A stretch of DNA of 38,534 nucleotides, taken from NCBI GenBank assembly GCA_031292755.1, contig JARLGM010000050.1:1-38534 (forward strand), written 5' to 3'. Source of the DNA: Candidatus Sulfopaludibacter sp. (GTDB lineage: Bacteria; Acidobacteriota; Terriglobia; Bryobacterales; Bryobacteraceae). The stretch's first letter is position 1. Each line of letters opens with the position of its first letter. Both the position numbers and the translations under genes were made by a program. Positions 32,361 to 38,534 of the stretch are shown here, piece after piece. The notes beneath the pieces were generated by a model. It was not told the origin of the DNA, did no database searches, and saw only the letters and a program-made list of their open reading frames with translations.

Positions 32361-32518
32361 TTCCCCCAATTCCTTATTCGACCCTGCTGACGAGCCGTGG
32401 ACTTCCTTTCTTTAATTACTTTGGGGGGAGCGGCCCATAGGAAATGAAGTTGAATATGGTTAGCGGAGTACCAGCAACGAAAGGCGATACCGGAACGCCT
32501 ACGACGGTACTGTTGGGG
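32361..32518 (-). promoter_or_regulatory. Leader of downstream pseudopilin module (copy of 35507-35666)
   Basis: This region lies between the end of the split VWA gene and the next module. Stretches shared with 35507-35666 include GAAGTTGAATATGGTTAGC (32446-32464) and ACGAAAGGCGATACC (32477-32491), given on the plus strand. TTCTTTAAT-ACTTTGGG (about 32408-32426) and a GGCTCGTCAG-AGGGT block before the start codon are also shared. The offset is 3152 bp throughout. It probably carries the promoter and 5' leader; no sigma-70 pair is convincing. Confidence 0.6.
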
Positions 32519-34239
32519 TTACTTGGCCAGGCGAAGAATCGTGGCCGTAATAGTTTCGAAGGCGTTGCGCAGCGCCGCTTCGTCGGAAGCGGGATAATAC
32601 TTGCCGGGCGCCGAGTTGGTATCGTAGGCGTTCGACAATGCCGGGTCATTGGAGATGCGCGCCAGAAGACCCTGGTCGCAGCCGCCATTGCCCAGGTAGC
32701 CGATCGCGTAGATGTAGATGGGCAGCTTGGTGTCGCTGGGCCGGTTCACAAGGTTGATGTCGTTGCGGACTCTCGATCCTGCGCTGTCGGCGGCATTCCA
32801 TTGGGCCTCCGCCCAGTAGAGGCCTGAATAATAGCTGGTAGTAGGTATCTTGCCGTAGACAACGCTCTGATTGAGGTCTGGGGCGCCGGGTCCCAGATAG
32901 GGATTATTGGCGTTGCTGACAGGGCCGCTGGTGTTGACGAACTGCGAGGCCTTATAGTTGGTGCCGGACATTACATTGCCGTAAGCGTCATAACTGGGAA
33001 TCTGCTTGAGGTCGGCGCCGCTGCTGTTGAACAGCTTGGTGCATGCCGAGTCGTTGCCGGTTTCCAGGCGCATCGTAGAACCCGCGCCGGCGTCCGTAGT
33101 TGGATTTGAGGGCAAAGCGAGCCAATCGGAGGCCAGAAAACTCTTGTCGGTGCTATAAGTCTGGTAAAGATAGGTGTCGGGTTGGCTGGCACTGCCGGTG
33201 AACATGCTCGCGCCAATTGTGCCGCGGCTAATCGACATGAAACCGAGGATGGGATTCGGTGTCGGGTTCGTCGATGCGTTGTAGAGATTTTTGCAATTGC
33301 TACCGGAAGTGGCCATGGAGTAGTACGTGTTGTAACTCGTGGCATTGTTCGGCCAAATCGTAACGGATTGCGGAAGGCCATCGGTCAGGAGGACGATGGC
33401 ATTAATCCGGGTGTCGGTAGTGCCGCCCGCGATGTCCCTTAGATGGGCCTTCTGCAACTCCACGTACGCCAGCCACAACGCCTCGGCAGTATTGGTCGAA
33501 CCGGTGCTCGTGCTAACCTGCGTGGCGTTCAGTTGGCTGACTACGGGCCGACGGTTGCCGGACTCACGATAGTATTGAAGGCCGAGTCAGGCCCGCCCGA
33601 GGAGCTCGGCGTGGTGGTATACGTGCCTTTCGCGTATACCGGATAGGCTACCACCGCGGTGCCATCGAAGACGATCAAGCCTACTTCGTCTGTGCCGGAG
33701 TTCCAACTGTCGACGAACGCAATGGCCTGGGCAATCGCGTCCGCAATCGCCGTGTTCCCGTCCGACTGAACCTGGGTCATGGAGGTGGAGCGGTCGATCA
33801 CCAGCATGATGCGCGAATCGGTGCGGGTGGCCGTCGCGGCGGCGGATACCGTGGCCTTCCTTTGCCCGAAAATCTGCATGAAGAGCAGCGGGACATCCGC
33901 ACTGGCATTCACCAGGATGGTCTTGGTGATCCCCGGCGTGTAGACGGTACTGATGTTGAGATTGCCGGCTCCCCAGAACCCGGCCGCGCCCACCTGGAAA
34001 TTGGCTTTGACAAACTCTTTGGCCGTTGCATCCGGGCTGGCGCTGGTTCCCAGCAGGCGGCCCACTCCGAGCGCCGCGCCATCCACCGCCGCCGAGAGGC
34101 GCGCCTGCACGATGCGCAGGATGGTGGCGTCGATAGCCAGCCCGGCCATGGGAATCAATACCAGCGGTATGCACAGCATGCAGAGGATCATGACGGATCC
34201 CCTCTGGCGCGATCTGGAACGGGCTCTCTGGCGCATCAT
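32519..34239 (-). pseudogene. TadG-like VWA protein, upstream copy, split by a frameshift
   Basis: From ATG 34239 (GGAG 5 bp upstream) the first part reads RQRGSVMILCMLCIPLVLIP and a VWA start with an intact metal site (LVIDRSTSM). It stops at TAG 33541-33543 right after VSPATVGP. The homologous sequence resumes in another frame (SQLNATQVSTSTGSTNTAEA, then LWLAYVELQKAHLRD) and continues to TAA 32519, ending LRLAK as in the intact copy. One missing base at about 33541 explains everything; restoring it would give about 573 residues, matching the 566 of the downstream copy. There is no slippery heptamer or obvious stimulator, so programmed frameshifting is unlikely. The rest of both halves is well conserved, so the lesion is recent or a sequence error. 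Confidence 0.82.
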
Positions 34240-34255
34240 CACTCTCCACGGCTCT

Positions 34256-34930
34256 TTAGAACATGGTGTAGGCATACATCACTCCGCCCTTGCTGAACGG
34301 AGGCATCACGAATGCTTTCGCGGCGGCTTCCCCCACATACAGCATCTGTCCGGAGGGCAACTGGTCCAGGTTCCCGGCCACTACAAACGGGTTCAGCCCG
34401 GTGAAGACCGCCACGTCACCGGAATTGGTGGCCTGCTGGCTGGCCGGGTTCACCATCCCGGTTCCGGCATCGAGCGAGACCGGCGTCTTTCCGGTAGTCA
34501 CCGGAGCGCCCAGACTGCTGGCATACATGTTCTGGTTCCCCACCATCAGCCTCTGCACGAACACCCACTGCTGGTAGTTGGTGCAGCCCTGCGGGCTGTT
34601 GGTGGTGTTATTCCAGAGTTTAAAGCTGGAGCAGACGCCCTTATCGACGTAGGTGACCGATGACAGGACCACTACGGCGTTGCCGGTGCCAGCGGTGGCC
34701 TTGAGTCCCACTCCCGATCCGAGTTGGGCCAACAGGCTTTGATTGCCGGCCAGGGAAAAATCAAACGCTTTGGCGAACATGTGGCCGGCGTCGCGCGCCA
34801 GTTGGACGGTCTCGAGGCTCAGGATCATGTTCAGCCCATACGAGGTAATGCCCAGCAGCATGGGGACGAGCACGAGAAGAGCGAAACTGAATTCGATCAG
34901 CGAGGCACCGGAAGATTTTCTGCGTCTCAT
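34256..34930 (-). CDS. TadE-like pseudopilin (upstream copy, second gene)
   Basis: About 224 residues. Tandem ATGs lie at 34933 and 34930; TAGGAGAGG is best spaced for 34930. The N-terminus RRRKSSGASLIEFSFALLVL has the same Gly|ASLIEF prepilin-type site as the 31106-31774 protein. Most of the sequence matches that protein, including YQQWVFVQRL, NMYASSLGAPVTTGKTPVSL and LDQLPSGQMLYVGEAA. Differences cluster in the middle (FKLWNNTTNSPQ in place of FGLVDSNGNP). Two Cys are kept. It should be a membrane-anchored pseudopilin of the first Tad-like module, 9 bp after the preceding TadE-like gene and 16 bp before the frame-broken VWA gene. Confidence 0.82.
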   Translation of the reverse strand: MRRRKSSGASLIEFSFALLVLVPMLLGITSYGLNMILSLETVQLARDAGHMFAKAFDFSLAGNQSLLAQLGSGVGLKATAGTGNAVVVLSSVTYVDKGVCSSFKLWNNTTNSPQGCTNYQQWVFVQRLMVGNQNMYASSLGAPVTTGKTPVSLDAGTGMVNPASQQATNSGDVAVFTGLNPFVVAGNLDQLPSGQMLYVGEAAAKAFVMPPFSKGGVMYAYTMF

Positions 34931-34939
34931 CATCCTCTC

Positions 34940-35506
34940 CTAGGGCGCCGAGCCCATGGGCGGCATATCGTTCGATGGCTCGATCAGGTCGGCCGCAATC
35001 GCCGTGAGCGGCGTCGCCGACTTATCAGGCTTGATATTCCAGGTGAAGATTCGCGGGGCCAGCGGCACCAGCGTGAAGCCCACAATCGATACCTGCATGA
35101 CATTTCCCGGATTGTTCCCGTAAGTCTGGCCGCAAACATCGGTCGGGGGGGCACTCGATCCCGGGTCGGGCGGTTCCAGGTAGTGGACCTGGATCTTGCT
35201 GGTGTCGCTAAGCAATCCCAATGCTTGCGACTTCACCATGGCCTTCACCATAGTGGTGAGATCGCTATTCGCCGCCGCCGCCTGCTTTCCCGTGATGGTG
35301 ATGCCGTAACGCACCCCGACGCGCACGGCGTAATCCAGAGAGCTCTTGGCGAAGATCGCCCAGGATACATTCAGCAGGTAGAACACCATCACCAGCATGG
35401 GCAGGAAGGTAATAGTGAACTCCAGCATTTCAGCGCCGCTGCATCGAACCGCGCGCGAAGAGCGGAGCCGTGGCCTCCGGATTTCGCCTTGCAAATAACA
35501 ATTCAT
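34940..35506 (-). CDS. TadE-like pseudopilin (upstream copy, first gene)
   Basis: The 188-residue product starts at ATG 35506 (GGGAGA about 9 bp upstream). A GTG at 35536 is possible but not supported by the other copy. The leader MNCYLQGEIRRPRLRSSRAV is followed by CSGAEMLEFTITFLPMLVMV, identical over the helix to the 31785-32360 protein, with the Gly|AEMLEF prepilin-type site. FAKSSLDYAVRVGVRYGITI, the VSIVGFTLVPLAPRIFTWN core and the DLIEPSNDMPP tail are shared. The variable part is the central linker (DTSKIQVHYLEPPDPGSSAP). It is the first structural gene of the whole leftward array and should be anchored in the inner membrane before processing. Confidence 0.82.
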   Translation of the reverse strand: MNCYLQGEIRRPRLRSSRAVRCSGAEMLEFTITFLPMLVMVFYLLNVSWAIFAKSSLDYAVRVGVRYGITITGKQAAAANSDLTTMVKAMVKSQALGLLSDTSKIQVHYLEPPDPGSSAPPTDVCGQTYGNNPGNVMQVSIVGFTLVPLAPRIFTWNIKPDKSATPLTAIAADLIEPSNDMPPMGSAP

Positions 35507-35666
35507 CCGCCGCAATCTCCCGATATTTCTGCTCACCCTACTGACGAGCCGCCCGGTTTCGTTCTTTAATAACTTTGGGAGTTTAAGGTCTGAATATGAA
35601 GTTGAATATGGTTAGCTCCGGCGCTGCTACGAAAGGCGATACCAGCACTGCTAGTGCCGCAAAACT
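35507..35666 (-). promoter_or_regulatory. Leader of upstream pseudopilin module (copy of 32361-32518)
   Basis: The gap between the cytochrome c gene and the first TadE-like gene holds the partner of the downstream leader, including GAAGTTGAATATGGTTAGC (35598-35616) and ACGAAAGGCGATACC (35629-35643). Read leftwards, both copies contain an open stretch that would encode VSPFVA, then LTIFNFI, without a clear start codon. It probably contains the module promoter. Confidence 0.6.
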
Positions 35667-36656
35667 CTACGGTTTGGGCGCGCCGGGATGCGTTTCGACG
35701 TAGTTGTGTACGGGCTTCACGGTGCGCAGCCAGGCATAAATCGCGCCCAGGTCTTCGGGTGGCCACTGCGAAAGTCCGAGCCACGGCATGAGGGTGAACG
35801 CCTGCGGACCGGGCAGCGGCGGCGGACCGGAAACCGCATATTCACGGTAGTCGTAAAACTTCTTCTGAAAAAACTCCTCCGACCATTTGCCGATTCCCGT
35901 CTCCAGATCGGGCGTAATGTTAGCGCTCACTACGGTGCCGGATGGGGTTTCGAACACGCGCCCGCCGGCCAGCGTTTTGGCCACCACCGGCCGGCCCTTT
36001 TCGATGGGCGTGTGGCAATCGCCGCAGCCGCCCAGGGTGGCCAGGTACTCGCCGTACCTGGTACGGTCCGAGCGATCCGGCGGTGCCACACTTGCCGCGG
36101 GAGCCGGCACGAATTTGATGAACAGCCCTACCGGAAAATCCAACTTTGTGGCCGGCAGCGGATTCCTCACGGGAGGCAGAGAGTTCATGTAGGCCACCAG
36201 CGACTGGACATCCTCATCGCTCATATTGCGGTAGCTGGGATACGGCATCATGGGAAACAGCGCACGTCCGGTGTTATCCACCCCTTCGCGAATGGCCCGG
36301 ATCTTCTCGCCGTCGGTCCACTTGCCCAGACCGGTCTCCGGATCGGGCGTCAGGTTGGGAGCCACTACGGTGCCGGGCAGACCCTTTAGCTGGGCCGACA
36401 ACTCATTTCCGCGCCCGCGGCCGGACGGCACGACGGGAGCACCCACGCGGGAGAAATCACGCTGCGAATGGCAGCCGTCGCAGTCGCTCAGATTCTCGAA
36501 AATGTACTTGCCGCGGGCAATGCGCTGCGGCGTCATGGCCACTTTGATGGCGGAGGCCGGCGCCTGTGACGGCGGCCGCAGGTATAAAAATGCTACCCCA
36601 CCGCCAACGAGCACAATCAGAACCAGCAGAATCCACAGAAGTACCTTTTTCCACAT
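35667..36656 (-). CDS. Membrane-anchored dihaem cytochrome c
   Basis: The 329-residue product has an N-terminal membrane anchor (VLLWILLVLIVLVGGGVAFL). Two cytochrome c domains each have a CxxCH haem site: C59-C62-H63 (CDGCH) and C211-C214-H215 (CGDCH). Each domain repeats the pattern APNLTPDPETGLGKWTD and SANITPDLETGIGKWSE. Likely distal Met ligands are in FPMMPYPSY and FTLMPWLGL. It should face the periplasm and carry electrons, in the style of the dihaem subunits paired with alcohol or aldehyde dehydrogenases. The molybdenum hydroxylase in this window lacks a local acceptor, but it is 32 kb away and a link is only a guess. It is divergent from rplU. Confidence 0.85.
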   Translation of the reverse strand: MWKKVLLWILLVLIVLVGGGVAFLYLRPPSQAPASAIKVAMTPQRIARGKYIFENLSDCDGCHSQRDFSRVGAPVVPSGRGRGNELSAQLKGLPGTVVAPNLTPDPETGLGKWTDGEKIRAIREGVDNTGRALFPMMPYPSYRNMSDEDVQSLVAYMNSLPPVRNPLPATKLDFPVGLFIKFVPAPAASVAPPDRSDRTRYGEYLATLGGCGDCHTPIEKGRPVVAKTLAGGRVFETPSGTVVSANITPDLETGIGKWSEEFFQKKFYDYREYAVSGPPPLPGPQAFTLMPWLGLSQWPPEDLGAIYAWLRTVKPVHNYVETHPGAPKP

Positions 36657-36696
36657 GACTCAAGCAGTATACGCGATGCCGCGATGCCCGGCAGAT

Positions 36697-36726
36697 TTGA
36701 TCCGGGCACGCAGTCTGTAGTACACT
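36697..36726 (+). promoter_or_regulatory. Probable sigma-70 promoter of rplU-rpmA-obgE
   Basis: TTGATC (36697-36702) and TACACT (36721-36726) are separated by 18 bp, each matching four of six consensus bases. Transcription would start near 36733, leaving a leader of about 58 bases before ATG 36791. Confidence 0.5.
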
Positions 36727-36746
36727 CAAAGTTTACTCCCGTGGTT

Positions 36747-36769
36747 CCGACGCACTCCGTGTGTACCGG
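36747..36769 (+). ncRNA. Hairpin in rplU leader, possible L21-type autoregulatory element
   Basis: CCG-ACGCAC-TCC-GTGTGT-(AC)-CGG folds into a stem of about nine pairs with one G-U pair and a small bulge, ending 21 bases before the start codon. L21 operons in several phyla carry leader structures that bind a ribosomal protein. A single sequence cannot prove it. Confidence 0.35.
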
Positions 36770-36790
36770 CTCCCAAACAAGAGGTTTGCA

Positions 36791-37084
36791 ATGCACGCGA
36801 TCATTGAAACAGGCGGAAAGCAGTATCGGGTTGCACCCGGTGACGTTGTCCGCGTGGAAAAGCTGGCCGGCGACATCGGCTCTGAAGTAGAACTCCCTGT
36901 CAAGACCGTTTTCACAGACGGCGGCGAGTTGGCCGGCGGCGCCACGGTCAAGGGCACGATCGTCAGAGCCGGGCGCGGCGATAAGATCATCGTCTTCAAA
37001 TTCAAGCGGAAAAAGCAGTACAAGAAAACTATCGGACATCGCCAGTCCTTCACGGAAGTGAAGGTGGGCGACATTCTGCTGTAG
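36791..37084 (+). CDS. rplU: 50S ribosomal protein L21
   Basis: The 97-residue product starts [20 protein letters not shown], the standard L21 opening. It continues with the basic 23S rRNA-binding segment [20 protein letters not shown] and ends [11 protein letters not shown]. Length and motifs are fully typical. ATG 36791 follows AGAGG at a good distance; an upstream in-frame GTG at 36761 would add ten residues not seen in L21. It is the first gene of the rplU-rpmA-obgE operon, with L27 starting 7 bp after its stop. L21 sits in the large ribosomal subunit. Confidence 0.97.
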   Translation: MHAIIETGGKQYRVAPGDVVRVEKLAGDIGSEVELPVKTVFTDGGELAGGATVKGTIVRAGRGDKIIVFKFKRKKQYKKTIGHRQSFTEVKVGDILL

Positions 37085-37091
37085 GTGACGT

Positions 37092-37349
37092 ATGGCTCAT
37101 AAAAAAGGCTTAGGCAGTTCTAAAAACGGGCGCGATTCGAACGCGCAACGGCTCGGCGTAAAGGTTTTCGGCGGCCAACTGGTTCCGGGCGGCTCGATCA
37201 TCGTGCGGCAGCGCGGCACGAAGTTGAAGCCGGGCCTCAATGTCGGCTGGGCGAAAGACGATTCTCTGTTTGCGAAAGTGACGGGCGTGGTGGAATTCAA
37301 AGACCGCGGCCGCATGGGCAAATTCGTCAGCGTGCAAGCCGTAGAGTAA
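37092..37349 (+). CDS. rpmA: 50S ribosomal protein L27
   Basis: The 85-residue product starts [20 protein letters not shown] and contains [20 protein letters not shown], both invariant L27 features. The protein begins directly with MAHKKG, so it needs no N-terminal protease cleavage of the Firmicutes kind. Its N-terminal tail reaches the peptidyl-transferase centre. It lies 7 bp after rplU, is co-transcribed with it, and is followed by a 74-bp gap before obgE. Confidence 0.97.
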   Translation: MAHKKGLGSSKNGRDSNAQRLGVKVFGGQLVPGGSIIVRQRGTKLKPGLNVGWAKDDSLFAKVTGVVEFKDRGRMGKFVSVQAVE

Positions 37350-37390
37350 CCCGCCTCCTTCCAGCCGCAATTCTTCCCGGTGAGACAGAC

Positions 37391-37407
37391 GACCGCGCGG
37401 GGCGGTC
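37391..37407 (+). other. GC-rich hairpin between rpmA and obgE
   Basis: GACCGC-GCGGG-GCGGTC forms a 6-bp stem 16 bp before the obgE start. No T tract follows, so it is not a standard terminator. It may slow transcription or mask the obgE ribosome-binding region, since no good Shine-Dalgarno is visible there. Confidence 0.4.
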
Positions 37408-37423
37408 TGCCGTCGCGCTTTCT

Positions 37424-38443
37424 ATGCAGTTTCTAGACGAAGTCAAAATCCTGGTGAAGGCCGGCGACGGCGGCAACGGTTGCCTGGCGTTCCGCAGGGA
37501 GAAGTTTGTCCCGCGTGGAGGGCCCAGCGGCGGCGACGGCGGACGCGGCGGTGATATCGCCCTGGTTTCCGCATCGCAGCACAACACCCTGCTACAGTTC
37601 CGCTTCAATCCGGAGCATCGGGCCGAACGCGGCCGTCACGGTGAAGGCAGCAATCGCAGCGGCGCCGATGGCGCTTCGCTGGAATTGCAGGTCCCGGTGG
37701 GGACTACGGTTTTCGACGAAGAAACCGGCGAGCGCGTGTTCGATTTCACCGAGCCGAACCAGCGCTTCGTGGCGGCGCACGGCGGGAAAGGCGGACGCGG
37801 CAACCAGCACTTTGCCACCCCCACGCACCAGGCCCCCACCGAACATGAACCGGGCCGTCCGGGCGAAGAGAAGCGTCTGCGGCTGGAGCTGAAACTGCTG
37901 GCCGACGTGGGCCTGGTAGGTTTCCCCAACGCCGGCAAGTCCACGCTGATCTCGCGCATCTCGGCGGCGCGCCCGAAGATCGCCGACTATCCCTTCACCA
38001 CGCTGGAACCGAACCTGGGCGTGGTGCAACTGCCCGAGTGGAAGAGCTTCGTGGTGGCCGATATTCCCGGGCTGATCGAAGGCGCGCACGAAGGGCACGG
38101 CCTGGGCATTCAGTTTCTGCGGCACATCGAGCGCACGCGCCTATTGGTGCACCTGGTGGACGTATCCGAAGGCAGCGGGCGCGAACCGGCGCAGGACTTC
38201 GAAATCGTCTTGCAGGAACTCGCCAGTTTCAGCGAAGACCTGGCGGCCAAACCGATGCTCGTGGCCGCCACCAAAATGGATGCCGCCCAGGATCCCGAAC
38301 GCGTCGCGTCCCTGCGCAACGTAGCGGCCGCGCGCGGCCTTCCCTTTTTTGAGATTTCCAGCGTCACCGGCCAGGGCATCGACGCTCTCAAGTTTGCCAT
38401 GGCGGAGAAAGTTTGGGGGTTAGGGCTGGGGCCAGGGGTCTAG
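37424..38443 (+). CDS. obgE: Obg-family GTPase
   Basis: The 339-residue product has the glycine-rich Obg fold at 1-157 ([44 protein letters not shown]). The G domain has G1 GFPNAGKS (166-173), switch [12 protein letters not shown]3 DIPG (213-216), G4 TKMD (283-286) and G5 ISSVTGQG. It takes part in late 50S assembly and stress signalling. G4 reads TKMD where NKxD is usual, a conservative change at a guanine-contact residue. No C-terminal OCT domain is present, as in most Gram-negative forms. Its place after rplU-rpmA is the most common arrangement in bacteria. ATG 37424 opens the conserved FLDEVKI strand. Confidence 0.96.
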   Translation: MQFLDEVKILVKAGDGGNGCLAFRREKFVPRGGPSGGDGGRGGDIALVSASQHNTLLQFRFNPEHRAERGRHGEGSNRSGADGASLELQVPVGTTVFDEETGERVFDFTEPNQRFVAAHGGKGGRGNQHFATPTHQAPTEHEPGRPGEEKRLRLELKLLADVGLVGFPNAGKSTLISRISAARPKIADYPFTTLEPNLGVVQLPEWKSFVVADIPGLIEGAHEGHGLGIQFLRHIERTRLLVHLVDVSEGSGREPAQDFEIVLQELASFSEDLAAKPMLVAATKMDAAQDPERVASLRNVAAARGLPFFEISSVTGQGIDALKFAMAEKVWGLGLGPGV

Positions 38444-38444
38444 T

Positions 38445-38534
38445 TCAGGCGGCCATGCGGAGGGGTTTTGGGGGCTTCTGGAAGAGCTTTCGAGCCTCGG
38501 CGAGACGTTGGGCGTGGACGACCAGACGGGCGAT
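38445..38534 (-). CDS. 3' end of an unidentified leftward gene
   Basis: A leftward frame enters from the right edge and ends at TGA (38445-38447) after 29 codons (IARLVVHAQRLAEARKLFQK, then PPKPLRMAA). It is convergent with obgE, with 1 bp between the stops. The basic, Ala/Arg-rich tail is not enough to name a family; a transposase C-terminus is one possibility. Confidence 0.45.
   Translation of the reverse strand: MARLVVHAQRLAEARKLFQKPPKPLRMAA

Noticed and set aside
33500..33560. Programmed frameshifting in the VWA gene
   Set aside because: GGC CCG TAG TCA is not a slippery site, no stimulatory structure was seen, and the intact copy shows no need for it.
1..38534. CRISPR arrays, tRNA or rRNA genes, complete insertion sequences, phage genes
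   Set aside because: No regularly spaced repeats, cloverleaf sequences, transposase cores or phage structural genes were found by reading; the right-edge fragment is too short to call a transposase.

Overview
The window looks like chromosomal DNA of a high-GC Acidobacteriota member, probably near Solibacter/Bryobacter. The placement rests on recognising several families described mainly from that phylum: an orphan duplicated permease (ADOP, TIGR03434-like), a VWFA-related secreted protein (TIGR03436-like), a TIGR03435-like domain, and carboxypeptidase-regulatory-like surface proteins. No database search was possible, so family names come from motif recognition.

Layout. 1-5186: a sigma-factor-like gene (cut by the left edge), a secreted Gly-rich protein, a two-subunit Tat-exported molybdenum hydroxylase, and a TlpA/TIGR03435 fusion. 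5187-5561: a REP-like repeat and a 44-codon relic of an ABC permease. 5562-11604: three overlapping signalling genes (membrane PAS kinase, single-domain receiver, hybrid kinase). 11660-16676: an ABM-fold protein, an iron-type alcohol dehydrogenase and a pair of surface-protein paralogues. The second paralogue is a pseudogene, and a frame-disrupted PEP-CTERM gene lies between the two, flanked by ~65-bp direct repeats. 16673-22306: a methyltransferase, a VWA protein and an ADOP permease. 22536-26084: an Rrf2 Fe-S regulator with its own palindrome, a solitary clpP and a secreted GH95 fucosidase.

26086-35666 is read leftwards. It holds two tandem copies (period about 3.15 kb) of a Tad-pilus-like module made of two TadE-like pseudopilins and a TadG-like VWA protein. 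Each copy has a related leader, and the VWA gene of the upstream copy is split by a one-base frameshift. Behind them come an exported NlpC/P60 peptidase, a Tat-exported dipeptide epimerase (together a likely murein-peptide processing pair) and an NDH-2 dehydrogenase with no ordinary start codon. A dihaem cytochrome c precedes the modules. The right end is the rplU-rpmA-obgE operon, followed by the 3' end of an unidentified leftward gene.

The most unusual parts are the duplicated pseudopilin/VWA module and the disrupted block at 14526-15800. No tRNA, rRNA, CRISPR array or complete insertion sequence was seen.
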